Source of the DNA: Jaminaea rosea
Lineage: Eukaryota > Basidiomycota > Exobasidiomycetes > Microstromatales
Assembly: GCF_003144245.1 (NCBI RefSeq)
Contig: NW_020289975.1
Span: forward strand, 1,259,496-1,323,495
Length of the DNA: 64,000 nucleotides
Direction: 5' to 3'
Shown: one piece after another, positions 62,870 to 64,000 of the stretch
How the letters are laid out: every line of letters begins with the position of its first letter
Numbering within the stretch: position 1 is the stretch's first letter
The notes under the pieces: generated by a model
Told to the model about the DNA's origin: nothing
The model's database searches: none
Seen by the model: only the letters and a program-made list of their open reading frames with translations
Made by a program: the position numbers and the translations under genes

Positions 62870-64000
62870 ATGGAATCTCGAGTAGTCGGCGTGCTCGGCG
62901 CAGGCCAGCTCGGCCGCATGTTCGTCGAGGCAGCCAGTCGCCTCAATGTCCAGGTGCGCCTTCTCGACGCTGGTCAGTCTGCACCAGCAAAGCAGATCTG
63001 CTTCGTCCCTTCAGCCTCGAACCCAGCTCAATCAGAGCACGTCGATGGCTCCTTCGCCGACCCTGAGAAGATCAAGCAGCTAGCAGAGAAAGTCGACGTC
63101 CTCACCATCGAAATTGAGCATGTGGATGCCAGGCAGCTGCAGGCCGTTCTGGATGCCGGCATCGTCAAGGAGGTCCACCCGCTTCCAGCGACCATCGCCC
63201 TTATCCAGGACAAGTACGCTCAGAAGAAGCATCTCATAGCTCATGGCCTGCCAGTCGCCGACTTCGTCTCCGTCGGCTCAGAGTCTGCTCTGCCCAAGGA
63301 CCCAGCAGCTGCTGCCAAGGAGCAGCTCGAAGGCGTGGCTGCCGCCGGGAGGAGCTTCGGCTTCCCCTTGATGCTCAAGTCGAGGACGCAGGCCTACGAC
63401 GGCAAGGGCAACTTCGTTGTCAAGGAGGGAGGCAAGGCGATAGAGGGCATCGAGGCGCTCGGCAACGGTACGCGCGGTCTCTATGCCGAGAAGTGGGCGC
63501 CATTTGTTAAGGAAGTAGCAGTCATGGTTGTGCGAAGCTCGACTGGCGAGGTCAGAGCATACCCGGCAGTCGAGACGGTTCATCGTGACAACATCTGCCA
63601 CACCGTCATTGCTCCCTTGCGATATGGCAAGGATGCTACCGTCGGGCAAAGGGCGAGAGAAATTGCGGAGAAGGCCGTCGCTACCTTTGGAGGCGCAGGC
63701 GTGTTTGGCGTCGAGCTGTTCCTCATGGAAGATGGCGAGCTCCTCATCAATGAGATTGCCCCGCGGCCTCACAACTCTGGCCATTACACCATCGAAGCAG
63801 CCGAGACGAGCCAATACGAGAACCATCTGCGAGCGATCCTCGGCCTGCCGCTGGGAGGCACAGCCCTCAAGGTGCCCGCTACATGCATGGTCAACATCCT
63901 CGGCCTCGCGGACCTTGACAAGGACAAGGATGCCATTCTCAAGACAATGGCACCCGCCGTGGCTAGCTTGACCGTCCCCGGTGCTACTGTGCACTTGTAC
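62870..64000 (+). CDS. ADE2: Phosphoribosylaminoimidazole carboxylase Ade2, 5' part (cut by window edge)
   Basis: Ade2 carboxylates aminoimidazole ribotide in purine synthesis; its loss in yeasts leads to red pigment. The 377 residues seen are the PurK-like ATP-grasp half. They read RVVGVLGAGQLGRMFVEAAS, VDVLTIEIEHVDARQLQAV, FPLMLKSRTQAYDGKGNFVV and LYAEKWAPFVKEVAVMVVRS. The metal-binding end follows (GVFGVELFLMEDGELLINEI, APRPHNSGHYTIEAAETSQY). The frame is open from the ATG at 62870 to the last base with no intron. The PurE-like catalytic half should follow outside the window. Confidence 0.96.
   Translation, partial: MESRVVGVLGAGQLGRMFVEAASRLNVQVRLLDAGQSAPAKQICFVPSASNPAQSEHVDGSFADPEKIKQLAEKVDVLTIEIEHVDARQLQAVLDAGIVKEVHPLPATIALIQDKYAQKKHLIAHGLPVADFVSVGSESALPKDPAAAAKEQLEGVAAAGRSFGFPLMLKSRTQAYDGKGNFVVKEGGKAIEGIEALGNGTRGLYAEKWAPFVKEVAVMVVRSSTGEVRAYPAVETVHRDNICHTVIAPLRYGKDATVGQRAREIAEKAVATFGGAGVFGVELFLMEDGELLINEIAPRPHNSGHYTIEAAETSQYENHLRAILGLPLGGTALKVPATCMVNILGLADLDKDKDAILKTMAPAVASLTVPGATVHLY

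Noticed and set aside
1-64000. Mobile elements, CRISPR arrays, biosynthetic cluster or virus-like element
   Set aside because: No terminal repeats, transposase or polymerase fragments, regular repeats or clustered pathway genes were visible; the window is ordinary core genome.

Overview
This 64 kb window is nuclear DNA from a fungus, most likely a basidiomycete. I favour a smut-like Ustilaginomycotina relative, but that placement is inference. The reasons are gene density (one gene per 1.8 kb on both strands), GC-rich third codon positions, about 45 short introns (mostly 60-90 bases, GTGAGT-type donors, CTGAC/CTAAC-like branch sites, CAG acceptors), and fungal housekeeping families such as SPC19, OST5, TAP42, HEM1 and ADE2. 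There are 34 intact or window-cut protein genes and one decayed gene fragment. I saw no transposon, virus-like element, tRNA, rRNA or CRISPR array.

Layout. 1-13.5 kb: eIF3f (cut at the left edge), SPC19, NOP6, an RNase H-like gene, ORC2, SFT2, a p24 cargo receptor, a lysophospholipid acyltransferase, NSE3 and OST5. 13.9-24.7 kb: PEX10, TSR2, MGE1, mitochondrial uL15, UBC9, TRS31, RDS3/PHF5A, a PQ-loop vacuolar transporter and RER2. 25.1-30.1 kb: a BRCT-WGR-PARP gene, a frameshifted copy of its N-terminal BRCT just downstream, and TAP42. 30.4-45.5 kb: kinesin-8, proteasome alpha5, mitoribosomal mS29, importin KAP120, a SARAF-like membrane protein, and the divergent ribosomal protein genes RPL3 and RPL17. 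46.3-64 kb: HEM1, an ENT3-type epsin, UTP23, RPAP1/RBA50, a large protein with GAF-like regions, and ADE2 (cut at the right edge).

The genes do not form an operon or a metabolic cluster; they are unrelated core functions. Many are divergent pairs sharing 190-560 bases of upstream DNA (SFT2/p24, acyltransferase/NSE3, PEX10/TSR2, MGE1/uL15m, UBC9/TRS31, RDS3/PQ-loop, RER2/PARP, TAP42/kinesin, PUP2/mS29, KAP120/SARAF, RPL3/RPL17, UTP23/RPAP1).

Exon structures were read by hand from splice signals plus preserved reading frame and family similarity. Several genes have tiny first coding exons that a simple ORF view misses: RPL3 (2 bases), ENT3 (3), RDS3 (8), UBC9 (23), PUP2 (25) and OST5 (33). I found no convincing undescribed system. 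The points most worth checking are an RNase H-like protein lacking two of four catalytic acids, the decayed BRCT copy, the split RPL3 start codon, the CP-motif array in HEM1, the fungal SARAF-like protein, and the orphan GAF-region protein.
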